DNA of 13,439 nt from DATEEG01 sp035525055 (GCA_035525055.1 DATLEZ010000036.1:1-13439), one strand, 5' to 3'. Numbered from the stretch's first letter, positions 1 through 6,694 are shown. The notes: a model not told the origin generated them from the letters alone. Translations and numbers: made by a program.

Positions 1-873
1 GTCCGGGGCGTAGCGCATGTAGTTGTCGGGGAGCCTGTCGTATGCGGGATCGTCCTTGTCGTACTTGACCGCCTGGCCTGCCCGCACCATCTTGTTGACG
101 TGGCGGTAGTAGTTCATCGACGTGGCGCCGTACAGATCGGCACCGCGCCGGTGGGTGACATCGGCCAGGTTCTCGTGGTGATAGAGGGCCGGCCACCCCG
201 TACCCCACATCATCGACAGCATGTGGCAGGCAGGAACGTCGCACTCCCTGTGGAAGAAGGACACTATCCGTGACAGCACTTCGCCGCGGGTGAGCCCCGG
301 ATCCTCACTCCAGCGAGGATTGAGATAGGGCACGCCGAGCAGGAAGTCGACCATCGCCGGGGCGAACCGGAGTTTGTATTGCGACCACTTCGGCACCCGC
401 GGCGTCAATGCGACGCTGTTGACGACGAGGCTCGACACCTCGACCAGACCGGCAAAAAGGCTCATGGTGAAGGTGGTCGCCCCCAGGCAGTGGCTGATGA
501 CATGGATCGGCCTGTCGCCGATGTGTTTCCGCATCTCGGCCACGGCCGGGGGAAAGTCGTAGAGGGCGACGTCGTCGAGTGTCCATCGGTGCTTGAACAG
601 GTTGTACGAGTGGCGTTGGCTCATCCGGTAGTCGAGACACCACACGTCGTTGTAGCCCCGGTCGAGCAGATGGGTGACCAGATTCTCGTGCTCGGGCATG
701 ATGAACATGTCCGTCGAGGTGGTGAGACCGTGGATGACCATCACTGCATCGTCGGCCGCACCCCGGGAGAACCGGAGGAACGAGAGTCCCAGCCCGTCCT
801 CCGTCTCGAACCAGTGGGTCTCGACGTCGGCGTCCTTCACGCCCTCGAGCGTGTACATCGAAATCTCACGCAT
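1..873 (-). CDS. Alpha/beta-hydrolase with Cys nucleophile, C-terminus cut by window edge
   Basis: Partial gene: 291 codons from ATG (873-871) are open to the window edge with no stop. The fold is recognisable from the oxyanion-loop motif VIHGLT (about residues 46-51) and the nucleophile elbow ISHCLGATT (about residues 126-134). The elbow carries Cys129 where most family members have Ser. The acid and His of the triad are not certain; the His may lie beyond the edge. The sequence resembles hydrolases that are paired with or fused to flavin oxidoreductases of sterol-like substrates, a resemblance judged by eye. The ATG overlaps the stop of the upstream oxidase by 8 nt, so the two are co-translated. 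The substrate is unknown; an ester, lactone or acyl compound derived from the oxidase product is an inference. Confidence 0.8.
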   Translation of the reverse strand, partial: MREISMYTLEGVKDADVETHWFETEDGLGLSFLRFSRGAADDAVMVIHGLTTSTDMFIMPEHENLVTHLLDRGYNDVWCLDYRMSQRHSYNLFKHRWTLDDVALYDFPPAVAEMRKHIGDRPIHVISHCLGATTFTMSLFAGLVEVSSLVVNSVALTPRVPKWSQYKLRFAPAMVDFLLGVPYLNPRWSEDPGLTRGEVLSRIVSFFHRECDVPACHMLSMMWGTGWPALYHHENLADVTHRRGADLYGATSMNYYRHVNKMVRAGQAVKYDKDDPAYDRLPDNYMRYAPD

Positions 874-2323
874 CAGCGAGGCCTGGCGCACGGTCGGACG
901 GGTGGACCGAGACGCCTGCGTTGTAGGGGGCGTTGGGGTCGATCTTCGCCAGGCGCACAGGGTCGCGGCCGGTGCGGGTGTGCATGTACCGGTACGAACC
1001 GGTGTCGATGCAGTTCTGGTCGAGGTCGTCGGCGATCCGGGCCAGCAGCGAGTCAGTCATGACTTCGGGGTCGATGCCGACGTAGAACAGGAACTCGACC
1101 CACCGTTCGTTGTCCGGGTCGCCCTGGGCGAGATAAGGCGACTTGATGCTCTTGACATAAAGTGTGAGGAACGTAAAGCAGCGAAACCGCGTGCGGTAGT
1201 CGACCATCATCTCCCACAGCAGGCGGAACTGCTCCTCGTAGATGCCGATGGGCGAGATCACGACTAGGAAGCGCTGCGGGTCGCCGACGGTGGCATCGAG
1301 GATCTTCTCGGTGAAGAACTCGGCGTTCTTGACGGTGGCGTACTTCGGCGACATCACGACGCCCGCCATGCCGGCCAGCTTGACCGCCTTGTCCACCTTC
1401 TCGGGCAACCTGCCGGCGAGCCAGCCGAGCCGGTGGAGACCCCCATAAGCGACGCTCTCGAGGCTACGTCTGGCGAGCGAAGGGTCGGCGTCCCGGTAGA
1501 CCGAGAAGGTGCCCATCTTCACGCTCTTACCTGACGCCATGGGGAAATCGACCCACAGCCCACGCAGGAACTGAGCGTCTTCGGGAGGCTCGGCGCACAG
1601 GTCGCGGGAACTTGCGATGAACCCGGCGAGCTCCCGATAGCGGGTGTCGTCGTTGCGCCAGTAGGTCTTGTACTTGTCGGTGGCGATGATGGTGAGCGTG
1701 ATCTTGGTGATCACGCCGTGACGACCCAACCCCATCAGCAGACGATTGAAGTCGTCCACCCCGTCGGAACGGTCAACGACATGGACCTCGCCGTCCCAGT
1801 CGACGTATTCCAGACGCTGGACGATGTCGACGAACAGCCCGTACTTGAAGGATGAGGCGGTGATCCCACCCACCGAGGCGAAACCGCCGACCGTGATGTG
1901 GGCGTGGTCGCCTATGACCGGCAGCCCGAGACCGAGGGTGGCCAGGTGGTCGTCGACGTCTGCCGACGGCGTGCCCGACCACACCGTTGCGGTCAGCGCC
2001 TGCTCATCGACCTCGATCACGCCGTGGAGCTTGTCGGTGAGCAGGACGGCACCACCGATCGGCGTCACGAGATCGTTGCTCGAATGACCTTTACTGCGCA
2101 CGGTCAGCACCTGGCCCAGCAACGCGCACTCCTTCACACACCGAACGACGTCGTCGGTGGTCTGCGGGACGTAGAACTTGAGCGGTAGCCGGGGTCCGCC
2201 GTGGGGATCGCCGATGCGGTCCCAGTCGTAGGCCAGCGAGTCGATCGAGTCGTGGCTGAACGTCTCGTGCTGGTTGATCTCCTTGCGCCAGTCGGTCTGA
2301 CCCTTCCGCCGTGCGTCGCTCAT
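866..2323 (-). CDS. FAD-linked oxidase / DHCR24-like flavoprotein
   Basis: 485 aa. An FAD-binding (PCMH-type) domain covers roughly residues 48-190. It includes VRSKGHSSND, where His80 matches the position often used for covalent flavin attachment, and a glycine-rich stretch GGFASVGGITASS followed by KYGLF (about 146-164). The latter closely resembles the sterol delta24-reductase/DIMINUTO group. The C-terminal part would be the substrate domain. ATG at 2323-2321 forms an ATGA overlap with the stop of the SRPBCC gene. The frame stays open upstream to 2671, but that stretch lies wholly inside the SRPBCC gene, so the longer start is rejected. With its neighbours it suggests oxidation or reduction of a steroid-like or other hydrophobic substrate. 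The reaction direction and substrate cannot be read from the sequence. Confidence 0.88.
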   Translation of the reverse strand: MSDARRKGQTDWRKEINQHETFSHDSIDSLAYDWDRIGDPHGGPRLPLKFYVPQTTDDVVRCVKECALLGQVLTVRSKGHSSNDLVTPIGGAVLLTDKLHGVIEVDEQALTATVWSGTPSADVDDHLATLGLGLPVIGDHAHITVGGFASVGGITASSFKYGLFVDIVQRLEYVDWDGEVHVVDRSDGVDDFNRLLMGLGRHGVITKITLTIIATDKYKTYWRNDDTRYRELAGFIASSRDLCAEPPEDAQFLRGLWVDFPMASGKSVKMGTFSVYRDADPSLARRSLESVAYGGLHRLGWLAGRLPEKVDKAVKLAGMAGVVMSPKYATVKNAEFFTEKILDATVGDPQRFLVVISPIGIYEEQFRLLWEMMVDYRTRFRCFTFLTLYVKSIKSPYLAQGDPDNERWVEFLFYVGIDPEVMTDSLLARIADDLDQNCIDTGSYRYMHTRTGRDPVRLAKIDPNAPYNAGVSVHPSDRAPGLADA

Positions 2324-2808
2324 GGTGCGCTTTCTGGTCGAGCGGCAGGAGGCGCCGCTGTCTGGGTTTCGTCGTAGTCCGGCTCGAGCCGCCTGCGCAG
2401 TGCCTCTCCGAGCGCCACATAGCCGTCGAGGATCTTGCCTTTCAGGAAGAGCAGGGCCACCGGTGCAACGGGTCCGTGCGCCACCTCGGCCTGAACGAGG
2501 AGCGTGCCGCCTTCGGGTGTCGGCACAAGATCGAAGGTCCTGTCGACGTCCATGAACTTCTCGAACAGGTTGCGGCTGCGCCAAGCCAGTCGGTGGGGCA
2601 CATCGACGGGGGACACGTGCTGGTGCACCTTCCTGCGGCGTCGGCCGAGCTGGAGCGTCATCGCCACCCACTTGCCTTCGCCGAGGGGGCCGTCAGCAGA
2701 CGACAGGGTAGGGTTCCACTCCGGCCAGGCAGCGACATCGACCAGGGCCTGCCACACCGCATCGGGAGTGGCGCCGATCGCCGTCTCGTGCCGAAGCTCT
2801 ACACCCAC
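2320..2808 (-). CDS. SRPBCC-family protein (polyketide cyclase/dehydrase-like)
   Basis: 162 aa. The N-terminus has the START/SRPBCC signature: a first strand ELRHETAIGATPDAVW followed by DVAAWPEWNP, as in small Bet v 1-like ligand-binding or cyclase proteins. The end is a proline/alanine-rich tail. The start is GTG (2808-2806), with GGGAGA about 7 nt upstream. It is the first gene of the operon and is coupled by ATGA to the FAD oxidase. The family binds hydrophobic ligands in a deep cavity. A role as ligand carrier, cyclase or dehydrase for the oxidase substrate is inferred from context only. Confidence 0.82.
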   Translation of the reverse strand: MGVELRHETAIGATPDAVWQALVDVAAWPEWNPTLSSADGPLGEGKWVAMTLQLGRRRRKVHQHVSPVDVPHRLAWRSRNLFEKFMDVDRTFDLVPTPEGGTLLVQAEVAHGPVAPVALLFLKGKILDGYVALGEALRRRLEPDYDETQTAAPPAARPESAP

Positions 2809-3063
2809 TAAGCGTCTCCCTCATCGATATCCGTCGGCTGTCGCCCTGCCCGAAGCGCGGCCGTCCGCCGGTTGTGCCGGGGATCAAGCCTAGGTGTCCC
2901 CAGCAAGAGTTGTCCCCGCCGGATCGGTGTCAACCCGACGCTCTCGCAGTGCGGAACCTCCGAACTGCTCAGCTAGCGCGCCCCCACCGCGCCCCAGCGC
3001 CCTTGTCCAGATGGCAGAGCCGATCAGAAGGGCCAGAACAGGCAGTGACAAAATAGGGTGGGA
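2809..3063. other. Intergenic stretch upstream of the SRPBCC operon
   Basis: 255 nt without a convincing gene. On the minus strand a TTGACA box (2928-2933) is followed 17 nt later by a poor -10 (ACTCTT, 2905-2910). It may belong to the promoter of the 1-2808 operon, but the match is weak. The stretch borders the first tRNA fragment and is probably the last host DNA before the inserted elements. Confidence 0.35.
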
Positions 3064-3107
3064 AGTGGGCGCTACAGGGTTCGAACCTGTGACCTCTGCC
3101 GTGTGAA
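3064..3107 (-). repeat. tRNA-Val(CAC) 3'-half fragment, attachment-site copy 1
   Basis: Read on the minus strand this is the 3' part of a tRNA: anticodon loop TTCACAC (anticodon CAC, Val), stem half GGCAG, variable loop AGGTC, T-arm ACAGG-TTCGAAC-CCTGT, acceptor half AGCGCCC and discriminator A. The 5' half is absent: the upstream sequence forms no D-arm, no GGGCGCT acceptor strand and no matching anticodon stem. The 44 bp are identical, in the same orientation, to 6178-6221. Identity from anticodon loop to 3' end is the classic att core left by tyrosine-recombinase integration into a tRNA gene. Confidence 0.85.
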
Positions 3108-3617
3108 CGCGAAGCGCAAACCTCCGGTTACCACCGGTCCTTGCCAAGTAGCCCGTGATAGCTGGCTTCTTGGTGCGTATCGCCGCCGGTCGCTGCGAAG
3201 TGTTTCGAGTCCTCATGTGGTCGCGATGTGGTCGCGGCTGCCGGTAACAAGACAACGGGAGCACACGCTAGGCGCAGCCCCGCCGACGCGCCCGAGGTCC
3301 TCACCACTCCCGGGGGGCAGGCCGAGTGGGCTGCTAGGCGTGGACTGGCCCTCAACCCCAATGGTACGGGTCTCGCAGACCGTGAGGCCGGAATCTTCGG
3401 AGGGCTCCACTCCGACACTCGAGATCAGCTCGCTGGAGGCGCCGGCGACGAACTGAAACGGATCCACTCTCTACGCAGCTCCACCGAGCAGCGCTTGAAG
3501 ATCGTTGCGAACCACCCTCACACTCCGCGGTCTTTTGGCGCCGCATCCAGCGAGCCTGATTGGTCATCGATGATGAAGATCCGCCGTGATCACGCGGGGG
3601 CGGAGTCGTTTGGTGGG
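3108..3617. other. Apparently non-coding stretch next to attachment-site copy 1
   Basis: About 510 nt in which no open frame looks like a real protein on either strand. The long frames have no recognisable domain, no good ribosome-binding site, and run on into the flavoprotein gene or the tRNA fragment. The only visible structure is an 11-bp tandem direct repeat (3215-3236). I see no clear terminator for the operon that ends at 3618. The stretch may be attachment-site DNA (integrase arm region) or the remains of deleted genes. Confidence 0.5.
3215..3236. repeat. 11-bp tandem direct repeat near attachment-site copy 1
   Basis: ATGTGGTCGCG occurs twice head to tail (3215-3225 and 3226-3236), 108 bp from the att core. 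Tandem direct repeats at such a distance are typical of integrase arm-type binding sites. A comparable 11-bp-period pair lies at 6343-6363 near copy 2. Confidence 0.5.
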
Positions 3618-4823
3618 TCAGATGCGGCGTCGGAGCCAGTTCTGTTCGAAGAGGAGTTTTCCCAGGTGCCAGCGGCGGGAGGGTCGGTGAAGGGTGATCT
3701 GCGGGACGGGTTCGGCGAAGAAGTCGCCGGCACCGAAGCCGGCTCTGCCACTACCGGTCTCGATGAAGCATTCGCCATACCCGTCGAAGGAGACGGGTTC
3801 GCCCTTGCCGGTGATGATGTGGGCGATGTTGTAGGCGACGACTTCCGCCTGGCGTTCGGCGAATACTCCTGCCTTGGGGAGCGGCTTGCCCATCTTGAGG
3901 GGTATACCGGTGACATCACCGATGGCGTATAACCCCGGGAAGCGGGTTTGGAGGGTGTGACGGTCGACCGGAACCCACCCGGCGTCATCCACCAGGCCTG
4001 CGTCGCGGACCACCTGTGGTGCCCGGTGGGGCGGCACATAGGCGAGCACGTCGAAGCTCGCGGTGGCGCCGTTGGCGAAGGCGATGGTCTTCCCTGACGC
4101 GTCGACCTCGGTCACCTGGTGTTGAGGGCGGTAGGTGATACCTTGGTCTTCGACCATCCGGCGGACCTGGGCCGACACCTCGGGGCCGGTGACACCCATC
4201 GGGCCCGGTTCGGCGGCATACAGGTCGACCTGGGTGCTTTCACCGATACCGCGCCTACGGCAGTGATCGCGGAGGAGCATCGCCGCCTCGTAGGGGGCTG
4301 CCGGGCATTTGTAGGCAGGTGTGGCCGTCAAGACGACGATCTGTCCTCCATGGAAATCGGCGAGGGCGAGGCGGAGGCTCTCGGCTCCAGCCAGGGTGTA
4401 GAAGTTGTGACCGCCTTCGGCCAGGCCGGGGATGGTCTCGGGGGCCAGCTCCACCCCCAGCGAGACGATGAGATGGTCGGCCTCCAAGTCCCTGGCGACG
4501 CCGCCCAGCCGACGCGACAGCGGGTCATCCCCATTGGGATGCTCTACGACGCGGACGCGGCGGGTGTCCGGGTCGATCCGGCTGATCTCCCCGAGGATGA
4601 CCTCGATGCCCTTCTTGGCGAGGCGGTCGAGGGGACGGGATATCTGTCGGGGTGTCCGCTTTCCGGTCATCAGCCACAGCAGCGAGGGGGAGAACAGATG
4701 ATCCCGCAGTCGATCGACGATCACTACCCGGTGCTGTTCGGGGAGTCTCTTGCGCAGTGACCTGGCGGCTACCACGCCGCCCACCCCGCCACCTAACACC
4801 AGCACGGCTGTCCGGTCGGTCAT
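3618..4823 (-). CDS. Sulfide:quinone oxidoreductase-like FAD/NAD(P)-binding flavoprotein
   Basis: 401 aa. The N-terminal Rossmann motif VLVLGGGVGGVVAA (about residues 7-20) binds FAD. A second FAD segment, LYAIGDVTG (about 298-306), is followed by PLPKAGVFAERQAE, typical of the SQR/flavocytochrome c sulfide dehydrogenase group. Cys173 lies in KCPAAPYEAA and Cys352 in YGECF. These correspond to the two redox cysteines that form the disulfide in SQR and FCSD; the extra first Cys of classical SQR (near residue 125) is missing. The C-terminus ends in an amphipathic stretch like the membrane-contact helix of SQR. The start ATG has GGAGG 6 nt upstream. It is the last gene of the operon, 72 nt after dsrE. 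The likely role is oxidation of sulfide or a persulfide to sulfane sulfur with electrons to quinone; the exact substrate is uncertain. Confidence 0.82.
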   Translation of the reverse strand: MTDRTAVLVLGGGVGGVVAARSLRKRLPEQHRVVIVDRLRDHLFSPSLLWLMTGKRTPRQISRPLDRLAKKGIEVILGEISRIDPDTRRVRVVEHPNGDDPLSRRLGGVARDLEADHLIVSLGVELAPETIPGLAEGGHNFYTLAGAESLRLALADFHGGQIVVLTATPAYKCPAAPYEAAMLLRDHCRRRGIGESTQVDLYAAEPGPMGVTGPEVSAQVRRMVEDQGITYRPQHQVTEVDASGKTIAFANGATASFDVLAYVPPHRAPQVVRDAGLVDDAGWVPVDRHTLQTRFPGLYAIGDVTGIPLKMGKPLPKAGVFAERQAEVVAYNIAHIITGKGEPVSFDGYGECFIETGSGRAGFGAGDFFAEPVPQITLHRPSRRWHLGKLLFEQNWLRRRI

Positions 4824-4842
4824 GGTCGGCCTCCAAGGTTGG

Positions 4843-4856
4843 GGCGGTGAGCCGCC
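4843..4856. other. Small hairpin in the DsrE-flavoprotein gap
   Basis: GGCGG-TGAG-CCGCC is a perfect 5-bp stem with a 4-nt loop inside the 72-nt gap between the two genes. It lies upstream of the flavoprotein ribosome-binding site and has no T-run, so it is more likely an mRNA-processing or translation-tuning hairpin than a terminator. It may be chance in GC-rich DNA. Confidence 0.3.
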
Positions 4857-4895
4857 ACGGGGTGCCGTCTTGCGGTGGTGTCTCGCATCGCGGCC

Positions 4896-5264
4896 TCAGA
4901 ACACCAGGACCCGGTTGGCTTGCTGGGTCCAGTCGGTCAGCTCCTCCATCGTGCTCCGACGACAACCCTCAGCCAACTCCACCTCGGTGATGCCGCGGGC
5001 ATCCATGCAGGTGCCGCACACCCCGACCTTGCCACCCCGCCGGGTCACCGAGCGGAGCATCAGTTCGAGGTTGTAGTAGCCCTGCGGCACCTTCTGGCCG
5101 GACTTGGCGCATGCAGCAGCGTCGCCGATGAGGAACACGTCGACCTCTTCGCCGCTCCGCTTGGCGAGCGAGCAGGCCAGCCGCAGGCCGTTATAGCTGC
5201 GCTCCGTTCCGTAGGGGCCATCGTTGAGGATGACTAGCGTCTTGGTCGGCTTCGGTTGTGTCAT
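4896..5264 (-). CDS. DsrE/DsrF-like sulfur-carrier family protein
   Basis: 122 aa, the normal length for a single-domain DsrE-like protein. The first strand TLVILNDGPYGTERSYNGLRLA and DVFLIGDAA match the family. The CGTC pair (Cys83, Cys86) followed by MDARGI sits where DsrE proteins carry the sulfur-binding cysteine. It is cytosolic, with no signal peptide. The ATG at 5264-5262 overlaps the stop of the ArsR-rhodanese gene as ATGA, so the two are co-translated. It would pass sulfane sulfur between the rhodanese and the flavoprotein, or hold it as a persulfide; the role is inferred from family and context. Confidence 0.85.
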   Translation of the reverse strand: MTQPKPTKTLVILNDGPYGTERSYNGLRLACSLAKRSGEEVDVFLIGDAAACAKSGQKVPQGYYNLELMLRSVTRRGGKVGVCGTCMDARGITEVELAEGCRRSTMEELTDWTQQANRVLVF

Positions 5265-5932
5265 CGGCCCACCCCCACTTCGACCCCGAGACCGGCCGCT
5301 CGCCAGTCGGCGACGCCGTCCTCCAGCCGTTTGGCGACGAATCCGTGATCGGAGAGCAGGTCAACGGCATCGAGGGCCAACACGCAATACGGGCCGCGGC
5401 AATACGCCACCACCTCCCGATCTCGGGGCAGCTGATCCAGGTATCCACTCAACTCTTCGAGCGGCACCGACACCGCCCCCGGGATGTGACCCGCCGCATA
5501 CTCCTCCCGGGGCCGCACGTCCAGCACCGTCACCTCGCCCCGGGACACCCGGTCCAACAGCTCGACACGCTCGATCGGTTCCATCGCCCCCCTCGACTCG
5601 AGGAACTCCCGACGAACCTGCTCCACCTCGGCCAACCGTGATTCGGCCAGTCCCCGCAACGCCCCAAAGAAGCTGCACACCCTCTCATCCGCCAGCCGGT
5701 AGGTGACGAACAGGCCTTCCCGTTCGGCTTCGACCAGCCGCGCCGCCCGCAGCACCTGGAGATGATGCGACGTGTTGGGAAGGCTCTGACCCGCCTGCCT
5801 TGCCAGCTCCTCGACCGTACGCGGTCCCTGACACAGCAGGTCCAACAGCTCGAGACGGCGGGGGCTCGCCACCGCCTTTCCCACCCGGGCGAACTGCTCG
5901 TACACCGCATCCTTGAACCGCCTCGACGGCAT
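5261..5932 (-). CDS. ArsR-family regulator fused to a rhodanese domain
   Basis: 223 aa. Residues 10-95 form an ArsR winged helix: RRLELLDLLCQGPRTVEELA, then the recognition helix SLPNTSHHLQVLRAARLV, then wing GLFVTYRL. Residues 118-220 form a rhodanese domain with LDVRPREEYAAGHIPGAV and the active loop CRGPYC (Cys178 catalytic). Cys34 and Cys86 sit in helix 2 and the C-terminal helix, near the cysteine pair used by persulfide-sensing ArsR proteins such as BigR and SqrR. The start chosen is ATG 5932-5930, with AGGAG about 10 nt upstream. The same frame stays open to 6265, but that extension crosses the promoter and the tRNA fragment. It probably represses its own operon until sulfane sulfur appears, with the rhodanese handling the same sulfur. 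The effector is inferred. Confidence 0.88.
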   Translation of the reverse strand: MPSRRFKDAVYEQFARVGKAVASPRRLELLDLLCQGPRTVEELARQAGQSLPNTSHHLQVLRAARLVEAEREGLFVTYRLADERVCSFFGALRGLAESRLAEVEQVRREFLESRGAMEPIERVELLDRVSRGEVTVLDVRPREEYAAGHIPGAVSVPLEELSGYLDQLPRDREVVAYCRGPYCVLALDAVDLLSDHGFVAKRLEDGVADWRAAGLGVEVGVGR

Positions 5933-5967
5933 CCGCCTTGTTCTCCTAATCAAACAACTATTGGAAC

Positions 5968-5997
5968 AGCCTACGCCACCTGCACGATCTCGTGCAA
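5968..5997 (-). promoter_or_regulatory. Promoter of the sulfur operon with overlapping palindromic operator
   Basis: On the minus strand a -35 TTGCAC (5992-5997) and a -10 TAGGCT (5968-5973) are separated by 18 nt. The inverted repeat TGCACGA-TC-TCGTGCA (5981-5996) covers the -35 and the spacer, where a repressor would block RNA polymerase. The ArsR-rhodanese start follows 36 nt after the -10. A related 10-bp palindrome, TCGTGCACGA, lies upstream at 6089-6098 and may be a second site. Confidence 0.5.
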
Positions 5998-6088
5998 ATC
6001 GCCCAGTTAGGCCACGGACCGCCCTTCCCATCCCACAGAACGACACGGCGGTCGTTTGTCGAGCCTCGGATTGGCCCAGCCGGCCGAG

Positions 6089-6098
6089 TCGTGCACGA
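6089..6098. promoter_or_regulatory. Second candidate ArsR operator palindrome
   Basis: TCGTGCACGA is a perfect palindrome built from the same half-site (TCGTGCA/TGCACGA) as the inverted repeat overlapping the promoter, about 100 bp upstream. The shared half-site is the only evidence for regulation. Confidence 0.35.
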
Positions 6099-6144
6099 GG
6101 GACACGTTCTGCCACACGTTGCTCGCAATTGGAAGTGGCCCCCG

Positions 6145-6170
6145 AGTTAAAACCCCCACTGACCAGGGGC
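6145..6170 (-). terminator. Possible tRNA-associated terminator
   Basis: Just downstream of the tRNA fragment on the minus strand, CCCC-(8 nt)-GGGG is followed by GTTTTAAC. A terminator directly after a tRNA 3' end is usual, so this may have been carried along with the displaced tRNA end. It would also shield the sulfur operon from read-through. The stem is short. Confidence 0.35.
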
Positions 6171-6177
6171 TTCTGTG

Positions 6178-6221
6178 AGTGGGCGCTACAGGGTTCGAAC
6201 CTGTGACCTCTGCCGTGTGAA
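6178..6221 (-). repeat. tRNA-Val(CAC) 3'-half fragment, attachment-site copy 2
   Basis: Identical over 44 bp to 3064-3107 and in the same orientation, running from the anticodon loop to beyond the discriminator. On the minus strand the bases just before the loop are TTGCC, which can pair with GGCAG, but the D-arm and 5' acceptor strand are missing. It is therefore also a fragment and not a working tRNA. It marks the junction between the sulfur segment and the phage-like element. Confidence 0.85.
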
Positions 6222-6320
6222 GGCAAAAAGCGGTGTTTCCTGTCACATAGGCCCGATAGGCTCAAACCCCATTCCGCCCGTTGTTACCTGGCGATTCTTG
6301 GTACTGGTGCGCGGGTATGG

Positions 6321-6333
6321 ATAGTGATAGTCT
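6321..6333 (+). promoter_or_regulatory. Candidate promoter for the three-gene plus-strand operon
   Basis: The TAGTCT box (6328-6333) fits the TAnnnT -10 of actinobacterial promoters, and an overlapping TAGTGA (6322-6327) lies 18 nt after TTGGTA (6298-6303). No -35 matches well in combination with TAGTCT. It is the only plausible promoter upstream of the start at 6404. Confidence 0.3.
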
Positions 6334-6342
6334 GTCATGTGT

Positions 6343-6363
6343 GAAGCACTGGGGAAGCACTGG
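6343..6363. repeat. 11-bp-period tandem direct repeat near attachment-site copy 2
   Basis: GAAGCACTGG occurs at 6343-6352 and again at 6354-6363. The pair lies 122 bp from the att core, on the same side and at nearly the same distance as the repeat at 3215-3236 from copy 1. It may be an integrase arm site, or an operator for the operon starting at 6404. Confidence 0.45.
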
Positions 6364-6403
6364 CGAACCACGCCGGACCCCGGAGCCACAGGAGGTATTT
6401 GGA

Positions 6404-6694
6404 ATGGTGGCAGTTCACAATGATGGTGTCTGGGTTCGGGACCCGGACCAACCGCTTTTCGAGTTCATGTTCCTGTTGTTCGGTGCCGACGCTCTCAGAT
6501 CGTTCTTCGCTCCGCTGATCGAGACGCTGAAAGAGCAGCCGGCGTTAGTCCTCGCAATCGAAGCATGGGACGCAGAGTCGAACCTTGTCGAGGATGCCCC
6601 GCAAGCTGACGGCTTGTTAGGGACCGCGGCTGCCGAAGCGAAACGGATCGCCAGAGCCCTGACGGGTGCCTACACCGGAAAGGGAGAGGAATGA
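6404..6694 (+). CDS. Hypothetical protein, first gene of a three-gene operon
   Basis: 96 aa; no family recognised. The start is fixed by a strong GGAGG 8 nt before ATG 6404; the frame is open further upstream but without a ribosome-binding site. The protein is acidic, with a hydrophobic stretch FEFMFLLFGADALRSFF (about residues 20-36) that is too polar at its end for a clear membrane helix. The alanine-rich C-terminus looks helical. It overlaps the next gene by ATGA. Its place, next to the attachment site and facing away from it, is where prophages and satellites often carry accessory genes. Confidence 0.75.
   Translation: MVAVHNDGVWVRDPDQPLFEFMFLLFGADALRSFFAPLIETLKEQPALVLAIEAWDAESNLVEDAPQADGLLGTAAAEAKRIARALTGAYTGKGEE

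Larger units (their letters stand above)
3064..6221. mobile_element. Integrase-less att-flanked segment carrying a sulfur operon (CIME-like)
   Basis: A 3.1-kb segment bounded by direct 44-bp tRNA-Val 3'-end repeats. It holds one minus-strand operon (ArsR-rhodanese, DsrE, SQR-like flavoprotein) and about 0.5 kb of apparently non-coding DNA at its left end. No integrase, excisionase or replication gene is visible. This layout fits a cis-mobilisable element that could be moved in trans by an integrase acting on the same site, or the remnant of a larger island. The boundaries rest on the repeats alone. Confidence 0.55.

Noticed and set aside
2324..2671. N-terminal extension of the FAD oxidase giving a 601-aa protein
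   Set aside because: The extra 116 codons lie inside the SRPBCC gene in another frame and show no domain. The ATGA junction at 2320-2323 fixes the start.
3064..3107. A working tRNA gene
   Set aside because: Only the 3' half is present: no D-arm and no 5' acceptor strand can be formed from the upstream sequence. The same holds for 6178-6221.
3228..3932. Long plus-strand frame of 234 codons
   Set aside because: Its second half is antisense to the flavoprotein gene, the product is low-complexity with no domain, and no ribosome-binding site precedes it.
5933..6265. N-terminal extension of the ArsR-rhodanese gene to 334 aa
   Set aside because: It would translate the promoter, the palindromes and the tRNA fragment. 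The ArsR fold begins right after the ATG at 5932.
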